IMG/VR virus record: IMGVR_UViG_3300035188_000437
Coordinates: 1 to 37,705 of that record
From: a virus
Strand: one strand, 5' to 3'
DNA length: 37,705 bases
The position numbers and the translations under genes were made by a program. The notes below the pieces were generated by a model that saw only the letters and a list, made by a program, of their open reading frames with translations, ran no database searches and had not been told where the DNA came from. Below are positions 15,953 through 23,556 of this stretch, one piece after another (positions within the stretch are counted from its first letter, which is position 1; each line of letters starts with the position of its first letter).

Positions 15953-17623
15953 ATGCCAATTCAATATCGTCCTATCCCTGAGTTCGAAACGCCGAATTTG
16001 AACCTCATGGGTTCGTTTGCGCAGGGGCAGGCGCTTGCAGCAAATGCGCTCCAACAGCAGCGTTTAGAACAACAAATGCGGCTTGCTGAAGCAGCGGCGG
16101 GATATGCGGCTAATAAAGACATTCGTGAAGCCGATAAATTACAGGCCGAACAGCAGGCGAAAGAATTTGAGATAGCGTCTAAAAAATACGACTATCTCGT
16201 TAACATGACCCCGCGCATAAACGCGCAAAATTACCCGTCTTGGCGTAAACAGGTCGCAGAGACATTTCCGCTTGCCGCCGCGACATTGCCGGAAGCATAT
16301 GACCCGCAGTCGATTCAAATGATTGCTATGCAAGGCGCGGACCTGAAACCGCAGATCTTGCAACAGCAATTTGGGTCACAGACACGTATGCTGCGTGTCA
16401 GTCCTGCCGGAGGGCCGGCGCAAGAAATTTCGGGTTCGCGTATTGCGTCGGAAGATCTGGAACCGATGGAAGACGCGAATAAAAACCTTCTTGGCTATCG
16501 CGTGAAAGGCACTGGCGTTACTTATACACCGGAAGAAGCGGCGCAGTATGGCTACACGATGGCCCGCGAAGGCACAGGCAAAAATCCGCGTTCTTCGGCG
16601 CAAGGCATAGGTCAGTTCATCGACAGCACGTTTGTCGACACTTATCGCAAGACTTTTCCTGATCGCGCTAAAGGTATGTCAAAAGAAGCAATTCTGGCGC
16701 AGCGCGGCACTATGATTGATGGCGTGCCAGTTGAAGAGCCTATGCTTCAGGCGTTTACGGCGGCTAATCAACAGAAGTTGCGTGATGCAGGCTTTCAGCC
16801 ATCTAAAGGCAATACCTACCTAGCGCATTTTCTTGGTGCTGATGGCGCGCTTGACGTGCTTGGCGCGTCACCAGATACGCCAGTGTCGGAACTATTATCG
16901 CCTAAAGCGATTAAAGCTAACCCTGAAGTTTTTGCCAAGGCTAAAACGGCGGGTGATCTTATTCGCTGGGCTGGCGGTGGTGGAGCAACCAAGGCTCAAG
17001 AATCTGGCATTCGAGAGCCATTAAAATCGTTTACTCCTGCTCCGATAGGCACGGAAGAAGCTGCCGGACAAAAATCGGCGCTCAAATTCCTTGACGCTAT
17101 CGAATATAACCCGGAAACGGGTGCATCGCGTCCTGCGCAGTTAATGGAATCCGTTGGTGGCGGTCGGCCTACGCAGGTTCTTTACGGTCTTGCGCGGGCT
17201 TTTGGCGTGTCTACGGAAGGAACACGCGGCGAAGCGCGTCTCAGTTCATCGCAGAAAAACGCTCTTTTGGATAAAGTTGGCGGCAGTCTTGGCGGCAAGA
17301 GCTTTACTGACGAAGATCGTAAATTTGTCATGGAAGCTATTGGCGGTCTTGACGACACGGCAGTTCCAGTCGGTGATCGTCTAGCTAAATTCGATGAAGC
17401 CGTGCGTATGCTCTCGCGTCGTGCGGGCGTGCCGTATAAAGAAGCGCCGCAGTTAAGCCGACTGCGCGGCGTGGCGACGCCTGAAGGCGCGGCGGCTACA
17501 CGTGGCAAAGCCGGCGGCGAAGAGATGGTCACTATAGACATCCCCGGTCAGGGGCCGCATAAGTTCCCTGCGAGTGTTGCGGATAAAGTTCGCGCAGCTA
17601 TTGCGGCGCGGGGAGGTCGTTAA
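15953..17623 (+). CDS. Ejection protein with lytic transglycosylase domain
   Basis: 556 residues. The N-terminal 140 form Gln/Ala-rich helices. A transglycosylase-type domain follows: Glu206 in REGTGKNP is the probable catalytic acid and NPRSSAQGIGQFIDSTFVDT (211-230) is the classic NP-SSA-G-GQF motif of SLT-like internal virion proteins. GNTYLAHFLGADGALDVLGA near residue 283 also fits that family. The C-terminal part includes another helical region and a tail with GEEMVTIDIPGQGPHKFPAS. It should open a local hole in peptidoglycan during DNA entry. Its stop overlaps the next ATG. Confidence 0.83.
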   Translation: MPIQYRPIPEFETPNLNLMGSFAQGQALAANALQQQRLEQQMRLAEAAAGYAANKDIREADKLQAEQQAKEFEIASKKYDYLVNMTPRINAQNYPSWRKQVAETFPLAAATLPEAYDPQSIQMIAMQGADLKPQILQQQFGSQTRMLRVSPAGGPAQEISGSRIASEDLEPMEDANKNLLGYRVKGTGVTYTPEEAAQYGYTMAREGTGKNPRSSAQGIGQFIDSTFVDTYRKTFPDRAKGMSKEAILAQRGTMIDGVPVEEPMLQAFTAANQQKLRDAGFQPSKGNTYLAHFLGADGALDVLGASPDTPVSELLSPKAIKANPEVFAKAKTAGDLIRWAGGGGATKAQESGIREPLKSFTPAPIGTEEAAGQKSALKFLDAIEYNPETGASRPAQLMESVGGGRPTQVLYGLARAFGVSTEGTRGEARLSSSQKNALLDKVGGSLGGKSFTDEDRKFVMEAIGGLDDTAVPVGDRLAKFDEAVRMLSRRAGVPYKEAPQLSRLRGVATPEGAAATRGKAGGEEMVTIDIPGQGPHKFPASVADKVRAAIAARGGR

Positions 17624-20253
17624 TGGCCGACTATTCAGACATTATCTCGCAATACGGCGGCGCACCGGCTGGCGATTACTCCGACATAATTTCTCAATAC
17701 GGCGGCGTTCCTGAACGGAAAGCTGTTTCGCCGGTATTTGAGAAACCATTCTTCGGAACTGCGCCCAAGACAGGTGAAGAAGCGGTTAGCAACCTCCTTG
17801 ACATTGGCACGCTATTAGGCGGCGGCGCGGCTATTGCCGGCATGAATATCGCCCGCGAGCCCATGAAACCCGCCGTAGAAATGGCAAAAGGCGTTGTTGG
17901 TCTGCCTCTTATGGCTGGCCAAGCCGCTATGGGTGATGTCGCTGCGAGAGAACAGCTACGGTCACTTCCGGCTAATGTCTTAGCCGATTATGCTCGCGCG
18001 TATGGCTCTCCGCAGGCAGCGTATATGACCGCTGTTACTGAGCCCTCACGCTTTGCTATGGATGTTTCGACGCTGCCGGCGCTTGGTAGCACGGCGGCGC
18101 GAGTCGCCGGACGCGCTATTGGCACAAGCGCAGAAGCAGCGCAAGCCGGCGCGCGTAACATGATCGGGCGCGTTCTGCCGATTTCTAGCGACGAAGCGGC
18201 GATTCAGAACCGGCTTGCCGCGCTTACAGGGCCAGTCGCACCGGCGGATATTCGCGCTGCTTATGAGCAAGGCGTTCAGATCCCGCGCACACCTGGTATG
18301 CCTGCGCCGTCTTTGGCGGAAGCGACAGCGGCTGGCGGTGTAGAACTGCCGGGTCTTGCCGCGCTTGAAAAGAGCTACGGCGGCGTTGAGACGCCGGCTG
18401 GTCGCGCTATTCTTGAGCGCCCGCAGCAGCAGGCTGCGGCTATCCGCGACCAGTTGGCGCGAGTGGACGCTACAATCCAAGAGCGCGCTGGCGCGCTATC
18501 ACCGGAAGAATTGGCAAATCCGCGCATTATCCGCGACGTGCCTTTGCGCAATCTGGCTGAAGAACGTAAAGCGCTTGAATCTGAACTTGGCGCGCTTCAG
18601 CGGTATTTGCCGTCAACAGATCTTTATGAACGCGGCGTTTCTATCCAAGCGGCGGCAAAAGAAGGTGAAAAGCTCGCCAGTCAGGAAATGGAGGATATTT
18701 TTAAGAAACCTTTTGCCGGCAAATGGGGGCGAGCAAAAGAAAATATAGCGCCTGTCGTAAAGCAGGCTGAAAACATTCTTGCAGATCCAACGGCGGAATT
18801 TTCGCCTGCTACCGTGCCGGGATCTTTGGCGGAATACATAGCTAAACAGCGTCCGCAAGCAAAAGGCGATTGGGTTTCTTTAGGTGAAGGCGCGGGGTAT
18901 TACGCTGAACCAACTGAAGCCGCTCCGGTCATGGCGTCGTTTCGCTCAATCGGCAAACTTAACAAGGCCATAAACGCTGAATTATCCTCAGTTTTTAGGG
19001 CTTCTCCTAATGACGTTAAGGCCAATACGCGCAAAGCGCATTTGCTTCAGCTCAAAAAGAGACTGACTGATATTGTCGAATCCAGTGAAACCATACCTCA
19101 AGAAGCGCGGACGGCTTGGAAAGACGCTAATAAGGCTTTTGTTGATAAGATCGTAAAACCTTATCGAACGGGCGTGTCTGGCGATTTATTTCGGACAAAT
19201 ATTAAAAACGAAACCGTTCTGCCTCCAGACACAACGGTCGCCAAATTCTTATCCGATGGCCGCAACGCACGGCAATTTGCGACAACTTTCGGCGATAATC
19301 CGGCGGTCATGTCGGATGTAAATGATGCGATTCTGGCCATGGCGCGCAAAGAAGCCGTTACGGATGGCATAGTCGACCCAAAAGCCCTAGCGTCTTTTGT
19401 CGAAAAATATCGGGAGCCTTTAGATGTAATAGGCTCCGATGTTAACGACATCATTAGTCAAGTTCAGCGCAGCGCTACTAGAATGCAAACTGGTATTGCA
19501 AAACTCACCGAACAAGCGAAAGCGCTTAAAGAGACTGATTGGCGCGCTCTTGTAGATAGAGCTGAGAAATCATCGCAAGAGATGAGTTTTCTTAAAGAGC
19601 GTTTGCGCAAATCGCCTGAAGCGTTAGAAGCGCTGGCCAAAGAAGTATCAGATCGTGTGCTAGAAAATGTCACGGCTGGCGAACCTAAAGCCGCGCTTAA
19701 AAAGCTATCCGATCAGCGTCGCGCCATTATTGGCGCAGTCGGCAAGGAGCAATACGACGCTCTGCGCGCTTTGGCTGAAGATCAGCTTCAACTTAAAGAA
19801 GTCTCCAAAACCGCGCCTAGCACCGATGCACAGTTGCGCGCGGATATTAGTGGCTATAGCGCCGCTCAAAAGAATGACATCAAGTTGGCTATCGACGATC
19901 TGGCGCGCATGAAGCAGATGGAACGCCTATCAGCTAAAGCTCCCGCTAACTTAGGTGAAAAAGCAGCCGAAGAAGTTGCGTTCCAGTGGTATAACCCGCT
20001 GTCATACCCATACAATCTCATTCACGCGACGCAGCGGTTTCTCCAGAAACGTCAGAACGCGCGGGTGTCTGCGCGGCTTGCGCGCGACTTATACGAAAAC
20101 CCAGAACGTGTGCTGACCATATTGGAGCAAGGGACTACCAAACCCCGCGTCAAAACTACGCCACCGTCCGCCGAATCTAAAGTGCCGGCTGTCGTAGGCG
20201 CGGTCAATGTTCTTAGCCGTGGTCAAAATCGAAACGCAATGTCGAGGCAATGA
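17623..20253 (+). CDS. Large ejection / internal virion protein
   Basis: 876 residues, the position and size class of P22 gp16. Two tandem copies of DYSDIISQYGG open the protein (residues 3-13 and 18-28). A Gly/Ala-rich hydrophobic segment follows (about 60-105: IGTLLGGGAAIAGM...VVGLPLMAGQAAMGD). The rest is long Glu/Lys/Ala-rich helix and coiled coil, with a basic C-terminus. No enzyme motif is evident. It would be ejected into the host with the two preceding proteins. GGGGAGG lies before the ATG. Its stop overlaps the next gene. Confidence 0.78.
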   Translation: MADYSDIISQYGGAPAGDYSDIISQYGGVPERKAVSPVFEKPFFGTAPKTGEEAVSNLLDIGTLLGGGAAIAGMNIAREPMKPAVEMAKGVVGLPLMAGQAAMGDVAAREQLRSLPANVLADYARAYGSPQAAYMTAVTEPSRFAMDVSTLPALGSTAARVAGRAIGTSAEAAQAGARNMIGRVLPISSDEAAIQNRLAALTGPVAPADIRAAYEQGVQIPRTPGMPAPSLAEATAAGGVELPGLAALEKSYGGVETPAGRAILERPQQQAAAIRDQLARVDATIQERAGALSPEELANPRIIRDVPLRNLAEERKALESELGALQRYLPSTDLYERGVSIQAAAKEGEKLASQEMEDIFKKPFAGKWGRAKENIAPVVKQAENILADPTAEFSPATVPGSLAEYIAKQRPQAKGDWVSLGEGAGYYAEPTEAAPVMASFRSIGKLNKAINAELSSVFRASPNDVKANTRKAHLLQLKKRLTDIVESSETIPQEARTAWKDANKAFVDKIVKPYRTGVSGDLFRTNIKNETVLPPDTTVAKFLSDGRNARQFATTFGDNPAVMSDVNDAILAMARKEAVTDGIVDPKALASFVEKYREPLDVIGSDVNDIISQVQRSATRMQTGIAKLTEQAKALKETDWRALVDRAEKSSQEMSFLKERLRKSPEALEALAKEVSDRVLENVTAGEPKAALKKLSDQRRAIIGAVGKEQYDALRALAEDQLQLKEVSKTAPSTDAQLRADISGYSAAQKNDIKLAIDDLARMKQMERLSAKAPANLGEKAAEEVAFQWYNPLSYPYNLIHATQRFLQKRQNARVSARLARDLYENPERVLTILEQGTTKPRVKTTPPSAESKVPAVVGAVNVLSRGQNRNAMSRQ

Positions 20254-20510
20254 TGGTCGAATATCAAGTTCTCTTTGATGTGGCCATCGGCGTCATCGGT
20301 GTGCTGGGCGGCTGGACGCTCAACACCGTTTGGGCGGCTGTGAAGGATCTACAGGAAGCCGACAAAGAGCTGGCCGAAAAGGTCGGCAACATCGAGGTGC
20401 TGGTCGCCGGGCGCTATATCACTCGCGAAGAGTTTAACTCGACCTTGAACCAAGTGTTTGAGCGGCTCGACCGCATCCGTGATCTTCTCAGCACAAAGGC
20501 TGACCGATGA
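20250..20510 (+). CDS. Membrane-anchored lysis-cassette protein (holin candidate)
   Basis: 86 residues. One hydrophobic segment near residues 6-28 (VLFDVAIGVIGVLGGWTLNT then VWAA) is followed by a soluble coiled coil (DLQEADKELAEKVGNIEVLV) and AGRYITREEFNSTLNQVFER. The IEVLVAGxYxTRxEF pattern is common in phage genes just before the endolysin. It could be a single-span holin or an inner spanin-like protein; the sequence does not decide. ATG 20250 or 20253 are both possible. It overlaps the endolysin ATG by four bases. Confidence 0.65.
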   Translation: MMVEYQVLFDVAIGVIGVLGGWTLNTVWAAVKDLQEADKELAEKVGNIEVLVAGRYITREEFNSTLNQVFERLDRIRDLLSTKADR

Positions 20511-21013
20511 AAGAGAATTATGACGCCGCGCTGAAGGCGACGTTGCGTTACGAGGGCGGCAAGGTCGATGACCCGCGTGATCCTGGTGGCCGCACGGCTT
20601 ACGGCGTCACGCAGAACACCTATAATGCGTGGCGGGCGAAGCACGGGCTTAGCCAGAAGGACGTATTCCAGATCGCTGACTCAGAAGTCGCGGCGATCTA
20701 CAAACAAGAGTATTGGGATAAGATCCGTGGCGATGATCTGCCGGATGGGCTTGACATGGCTGTGTTCGATTTTGCCGTTAACTCAGGAGTGAGTCGGGCT
20801 TCGAAATATCTTCAGTCACTGGTCGGCGTCACGCAAGACGGCCAGATCGGCCCCAAGACAATCGCCGCCGCTAAAGCCTATCTTGGTGTCAGACTGACAG
20901 ACATGCGGCTGGGCTTCTTAAAAGGATTACCGACATGGGCTACCTTTGGTCGTGGTTGGTCAAACCGGATAAACGACGTTTATGCTGCTGTGCGGGGCTT
21001 ATGCTCGCGCTGA
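20507..21013 (+). CDS. Endolysin, GH108-type muramidase
   Basis: 168 residues. LRYEGGKVDD places the catalytic Glu16 in the GH108 RYEGG motif. DPGGRTAYGVT (25-35), YW (69-70) and AVFDFAVNSG (85-94) complete the N-terminal catalytic domain. The C-terminal half has the peptidoglycan-binding pattern DGQIGPKT (111-118). It cuts the glycan backbone of peptidoglycan. No signal peptide or membrane anchor is seen, so export by a holin is expected. The last 79 bases overlap a lipoprotein gene in another frame. Confidence 0.9.
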   Translation: MKENYDAALKATLRYEGGKVDDPRDPGGRTAYGVTQNTYNAWRAKHGLSQKDVFQIADSEVAAIYKQEYWDKIRGDDLPDGLDMAVFDFAVNSGVSRASKYLQSLVGVTQDGQIGPKTIAAAKAYLGVRLTDMRLGFLKGLPTWATFGRGWSNRINDVYAAVRGLCSR

Positions 21014-21081
21014 GCGGGTGCGCCGACCTTAAGTATTATGAATGTATCGCCCGTGATAGCACGTCGCGGCCATGTAACTAA
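20935..21081 (+). CDS. Small lipoprotein overlapping the endolysin (outer-spanin candidate)
   Basis: 48 residues in a different frame from the endolysin. ATG 20935 has AAGGA eight bases upstream. A basic patch (KPDKRR, 10-15) precedes a hydrophobic core and a canonical lipobox L26-S27-G28-C29, so it should be lipidated at Cys29. The mature tail is only CADLKYYECIARDSTSRPCN with three cysteines. This tail is familiar from small lysis-region genes of many phages. Its size, lipobox and overlap with the lysis gene fit an Rz1-like outer spanin, yet the tail is short and not proline-rich. Start at Met23 (21001) is unlikely, since it would leave almost no signal. Confidence 0.75.
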   Translation: MGYLWSWLVKPDKRRLCCCAGLMLALSGCADLKYYECIARDSTSRPCN

Positions 21082-21092
21082 AGGAGACAAAA

Positions 21093-21269
21093 ATGTTAGT
21101 TAACTGGATGACCACGATCCCCGGTATTCTGACGCTTCTGTCGGTGCTGTTCCATGCTTGGCAGACCAAGGACGTGAACTGGTCCGATCTTCAGAACGCG
21201 CTCGTCGCGCTTGGTCTTGTCGCCGCTAAAGACTGGAACGTGACCGGCGGCACCAAGCCGAATGATTGA
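21093..21269 (+). CDS. 58-residue lysis-region protein
   Basis: ATG follows a near-perfect AAAGGAGACAAAA site, the best in this block. A hydrophobic N-terminal stretch (TTIPGILTLLSVLFHAW, residues 7-23) could enter the membrane or be amphipathic. The rest reads NWSDLQNALVALGLVAAKDW and ends NVTGGTKPND. This pattern is common in phages beside the small lipoprotein gene; a pinholin/holin role is possible but not shown. Its end overlaps the next possible start by eight bases. Confidence 0.72.
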   Translation: MLVNWMTTIPGILTLLSVLFHAWQTKDVNWSDLQNALVALGLVAAKDWNVTGGTKPND

Positions 21270-21495
21270 AAGGGTCAGGTTGCAGAACCTAAAACCAAAG
21301 ATGAAACTGCCGCTGATCTTGATGCTGGCAAGTTTTAGTGGGTGTCAGTCGACCAGCAGGTGTCCCCCGCTGGTCGACTATTCAGCCGAACTCCAAACCA
21401 AAGCGGCTAAAGAATTACGCGCTCTCCCCAACGACAGCGCTGTCGCTCGGCTTGTCGTCGATTACGGTCAGCTTCGCCGAACGTGCCGGCTTTAG
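21262..21495 (+). CDS. Second small lipoprotein (Rz1-like candidate)
   Basis: 77 residues from ATG 21262, or 64 from ATG 21301. The latter gives a compact signal peptide MKLPLILMLASFSGC with Cys at 15 and is the better protein start, although neither has a strong ribosome site. The lipobox is F-S-G-C, slightly off consensus. The mature part has CPPLVDYSAELQTKAAKELR and ALPNDSAVARLVVDYGQLRR, helical, similar to phage Rz1-type/unimolecular spanin tails with CPPL and DY-LR phrases. It ends inside the opposing gene, an 81-base tail-to-tail overlap. Confidence 0.7.
   Translation: MIERVRLQNLKPKMKLPLILMLASFSGCQSTSRCPPLVDYSAELQTKAAKELRALPNDSAVARLVVDYGQLRRTCRL
21347..21379. other. 11-bp perfect stem-loop near convergent gene ends
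   Basis: AGTCGACCAGC (21347-21357) and GCTGGTCGACT (21369-21379) are exact complements around an 11-base loop. It lies inside the second lipoprotein gene, 36 bases before the end of the opposing DUF6378-like gene. It has no T-tract on either strand. It may act as a two-way transcription brake where the late and leftward transcripts meet; this is inference. Confidence 0.5.
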
Positions 21496-21798
21496 GTTAG
21501 CGCGCGTCTTATACTGGACCTGCTGGCGCGACATGGCGTAATCATCCGCAAACGTCGCCGCGAACAGTTCATAGTTCACAGCGTCAACATGGCTATCCTG
21601 GTGCGCCGGTGAGTTGAACGCGCGGGCGTTCTTGACGCAAGCAAGGATAATGGCGATCTCGTAGGGGTGAAAATCACGCCCAATTCGCAGCGTCGCCAGA
21701 TCCGCCGCAAGCTGGAAATTGTTCTCTATACCGCCGTAGCCCTCACCGCGCTGGTCGATGATGTTAGCGGCTTGCAGCAGTAGTTCTTGAGGATTCAT
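21415..21798 (-). CDS. DUF6378-like protein
   Basis: 127 residues. The core runs LLQAANIIDQRGEGYGGIEN, NFQLAADLATL, then YEIAIILACVKNARAFNSPA and HQDSHVDAVNYELFAATFAD. That order of RG-xYG-xxENF, a KxAR helix and a DSxVDxxxY helix is what I know as DUF6378, a helical family in many phages that resembles MazG-type folds. Nucleotide hydrolysis is a tempting but unproven role. The last gene of the leftward block; it overlaps its upstream neighbour by 35 bases. The C-terminal 27 residues overlap the lipoprotein gene on the other strand. Confidence 0.75.
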   Translation of the reverse strand: MNPQELLLQAANIIDQRGEGYGGIENNFQLAADLATLRIGRDFHPYEIAIILACVKNARAFNSPAHQDSHVDAVNYELFAATFADDYAMSRQQVQYKTRANLKPARSAKLTVIDDKPSDSAVVGESA

Positions 21799-21982
21799 CT
21801 ATCATCTCCATAATGGCCGCCCTTTCTCGCAACATTCTCAGCACTGTGAAGCGCTGATGCAGCCGCACTAGGATCGTAGAGCGCCGGGCGTGACGCATCT
21901 CATCCTCCAGAAGATCTTTCACTTCTGTCTCGGTAAGATCAGCAAGCTGATCGTTAAGGGTTTTCCATGTTAAGTTCTGCAA
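21764..21982 (-). CDS. Small helical protein, unknown
   Basis: 72 residues. LTWKTLNDQLADLTETEVKD, LLEDEMRHARRSTILVRLHQ and RFTVLRMLRERAAIM form two or three amphipathic helices. Similar short proteins with an LxxLTExEVxxLLxxE...RLHQRY pattern recur in phage genomes, often near replication genes. No function is known to me. It overlaps the helicase gene upstream by 29 bases and the DUF6378-like gene downstream by 35, so all are one leftward operon. Confidence 0.7.
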   Translation of the reverse strand: MQNLTWKTLNDQLADLTETEVKDLLEDEMRHARRSTILVRLHQRFTVLRMLRERAAIMEMIDESSRTTAASR

Positions 21983-23240
21983 GGGCGATTTCCGCTAAAG
22001 ATTTCTTGTCTTGTAGGCTAGACAGGATACGTTCGTCAATAGTTTTATTACACATGATGAGATAACACCAGACTTCGCGCGTCTGGCCGCTGCGATGCAG
22101 CCGGCCTACCGTCTGCTCGAACAGCTCCAGCGACCACGGCAGCGAGAGGAACACGATCTTATTGCCGCCAAACTGAAGGTTCAACCCATGGCCGGCGCTC
22201 TTAGGGTGGATCGCCAGCAGTTCGATCTTGCCGGCGTTCCAGCGCTCAATGGCGTCCGGCGCGTCAATCGTCGTGACGTTGAAGCTGCGCTGAAGCTCGG
22301 CTAACTCTTCTTTGTAATTGTAGACGATGATAGTGTTGTCGCGCTGGTTTTCGTCGAGGATGTCTCGGAGAGATTCAAACTTCTGGCGTCCAAACCACTG
22401 AGCATGGCCTTGACTATCATAAGCGAAGCCGGAGGTAAGCTGCTGAAGTTTGTTTGTGACAGCAGCCGCTGTCGGAGCCGTGATCTCTTCATGCACATAA
22501 TCCTTCTTCATGTTCTCGTAAGGCCCGCGATCCTCAAGATCGCACCGGATCTCGACGATGTTGAGCGGCGGCAACTTGTCCTTATACTCGCCAGGTTCCA
22601 GCACATAAGTCGCCGGTTTGATCGCCTCCATGACCTTTGGGAGCGCCTGCGGCAGCGGTTCCCATTGGCCGTAGTCGCGGTTCACGCAGTAGAAATACTG
22701 TTGCAGAAACGCGCCTTTGCTGCGGCCTAGCAGCGTCTGATCGACGACCTTGCACTGGCCGAACACGTCTTCCAGACCGTTCGATGTAAACGAGCCGGTC
22801 AGACCCCAGCGGATCTTGAACTTGTCAAGGATCTTAAGCAGGTGCTTGAAGCGTTTGCCGGACGGGTTCTTCAGCCGCGTCAGCTCGTCGAAGACGATAC
22901 CGTCAAAGTCTTTGGGATCAATCGACGGGATGTTGTCATAGTTGGTGACGACTATATCGACATCAGCCGCGAACGCTGCCTTACGTTGCGCCGGCGTGCC
23001 GACTGCGACGCTCATGCGTAAATGCTCGGCCCATTTAGGACGCTCGACAGGCCACACGTCAGTGCAGACGCGCTTGGGCGCTAACACGAGCCAGCGGTCG
23101 CAATGACCTTTGCTGGTCATGTCGGCCATCGCCGTCAACGTGATCGCTGTCTTGCCCGCGCCGACTGGCGCAAGGATCATGGCCCGGTCGCGGCTGAAGA
23201 GGAAATCTGCGGCAATATGCTGGTATGGTCTGAGATCCAT
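21954..23240 (-). CDS. SNF2-family DNA helicase/translocase
   Basis: 428 residues, superfamily 2. N-terminal LRPYQHIAADFL is the Q-like motif. Walker A is APVGAGKT (24-31). Motif Ia lies at LVLAPKRV, motif II is VFDEL (Asp118/Glu119), motif III LTGSF. The C-terminal RecA domain has motif V AIHPKSAGHGLNLQ and motif VI QTVGRLHRSGQ (376-386), which is diagnostic of the SNF2/Rad54 group. It is at the minimal length of phage SNF2-like proteins. It is next to a VRR-NUC nuclease, a pairing common in phages, so a role in recombination or DNA processing is likely. Confidence 0.9.
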   Translation of the reverse strand: MDLRPYQHIAADFLFSRDRAMILAPVGAGKTAITLTAMADMTSKGHCDRWLVLAPKRVCTDVWPVERPKWAEHLRMSVAVGTPAQRKAAFAADVDIVVTNYDNIPSIDPKDFDGIVFDELTRLKNPSGKRFKHLLKILDKFKIRWGLTGSFTSNGLEDVFGQCKVVDQTLLGRSKGAFLQQYFYCVNRDYGQWEPLPQALPKVMEAIKPATYVLEPGEYKDKLPPLNIVEIRCDLEDRGPYENMKKDYVHEEITAPTAAAVTNKLQQLTSGFAYDSQGHAQWFGRQKFESLRDILDENQRDNTIIVYNYKEELAELQRSFNVTTIDAPDAIERWNAGKIELLAIHPKSAGHGLNLQFGGNKIVFLSLPWSLELFEQTVGRLHRSGQTREVWCYLIMCNKTIDERILSSLQDKKSLAEIALAELNMENP

Positions 23241-23494
23241 CGGTCAATTTCTTCCTTAGACCATAGAACTTCGTAGTTCTGATTGAGCTGATCCATGTCA
23301 CGCGCAAACATCGCTTGTAGTGGCGATATTTTACCGCCGGGACGCTTTAACTCTATGAAATGCGTAGTGCCGTCCGGTAAGCAAACGATCCGATCAGACA
23401 CGCCGCGATTGGATGGCGACACGAATTTGTAAGCCTTGCCGCCAGCTTGCGCGACGCATTTCACAAGATACTTTTCAATGTCTTTCTCAAGCAT
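23177..23494 (-). CDS. VRR-NUC nuclease
   Basis: 105 residues. The PD-(D/E)XK core is visible as E3/E7 in the first helix, GVSDR (31-35, metal-binding Asp34), and FIELK (46-50, Glu48 and Lys50), followed by the Gln60 helix SPLQAMFARDMDQL. This is the short stand-alone VRR-NUC form found in phages, where Holliday-junction or flap cleavage has been shown for some members. First gene of the leftward block. Its 3' end overlaps the helicase start by 64 bases, so those last residues are outside the core. Confidence 0.88.
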   Translation of the reverse strand: MLEKDIEKYLVKCVAQAGGKAYKFVSPSNRGVSDRIVCLPDGTTHFIELKRPGGKISPLQAMFARDMDQLNQNYEVLWSKEEIDRWISDHTSILPQISSSAATGP

Positions 23495-23556
23495 AAAAAA
23501 GTTCTTGACACATCCATAACAGATTGTCTAGTGTCGAATCATCGAAAGGTATGGTA
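23495..23556 (+). promoter_or_regulatory. Divergent regulatory gap with candidate rightward promoter
   Basis: Separates the leftward nuclease operon from the rightward replication genes. TTGACA (23505-23510) is a perfect -35 hexamer; TCTAGT (23527-23532), 16 bases on, is a weak -10. GACAC (23507-23511) and GTGTC (23531-23535) form a small dyad over both elements, as an operator might. GAAAGGT (23544-23550) is the ribosome site for ATG 23557. No convincing leftward promoter is seen. Confidence 0.4.
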
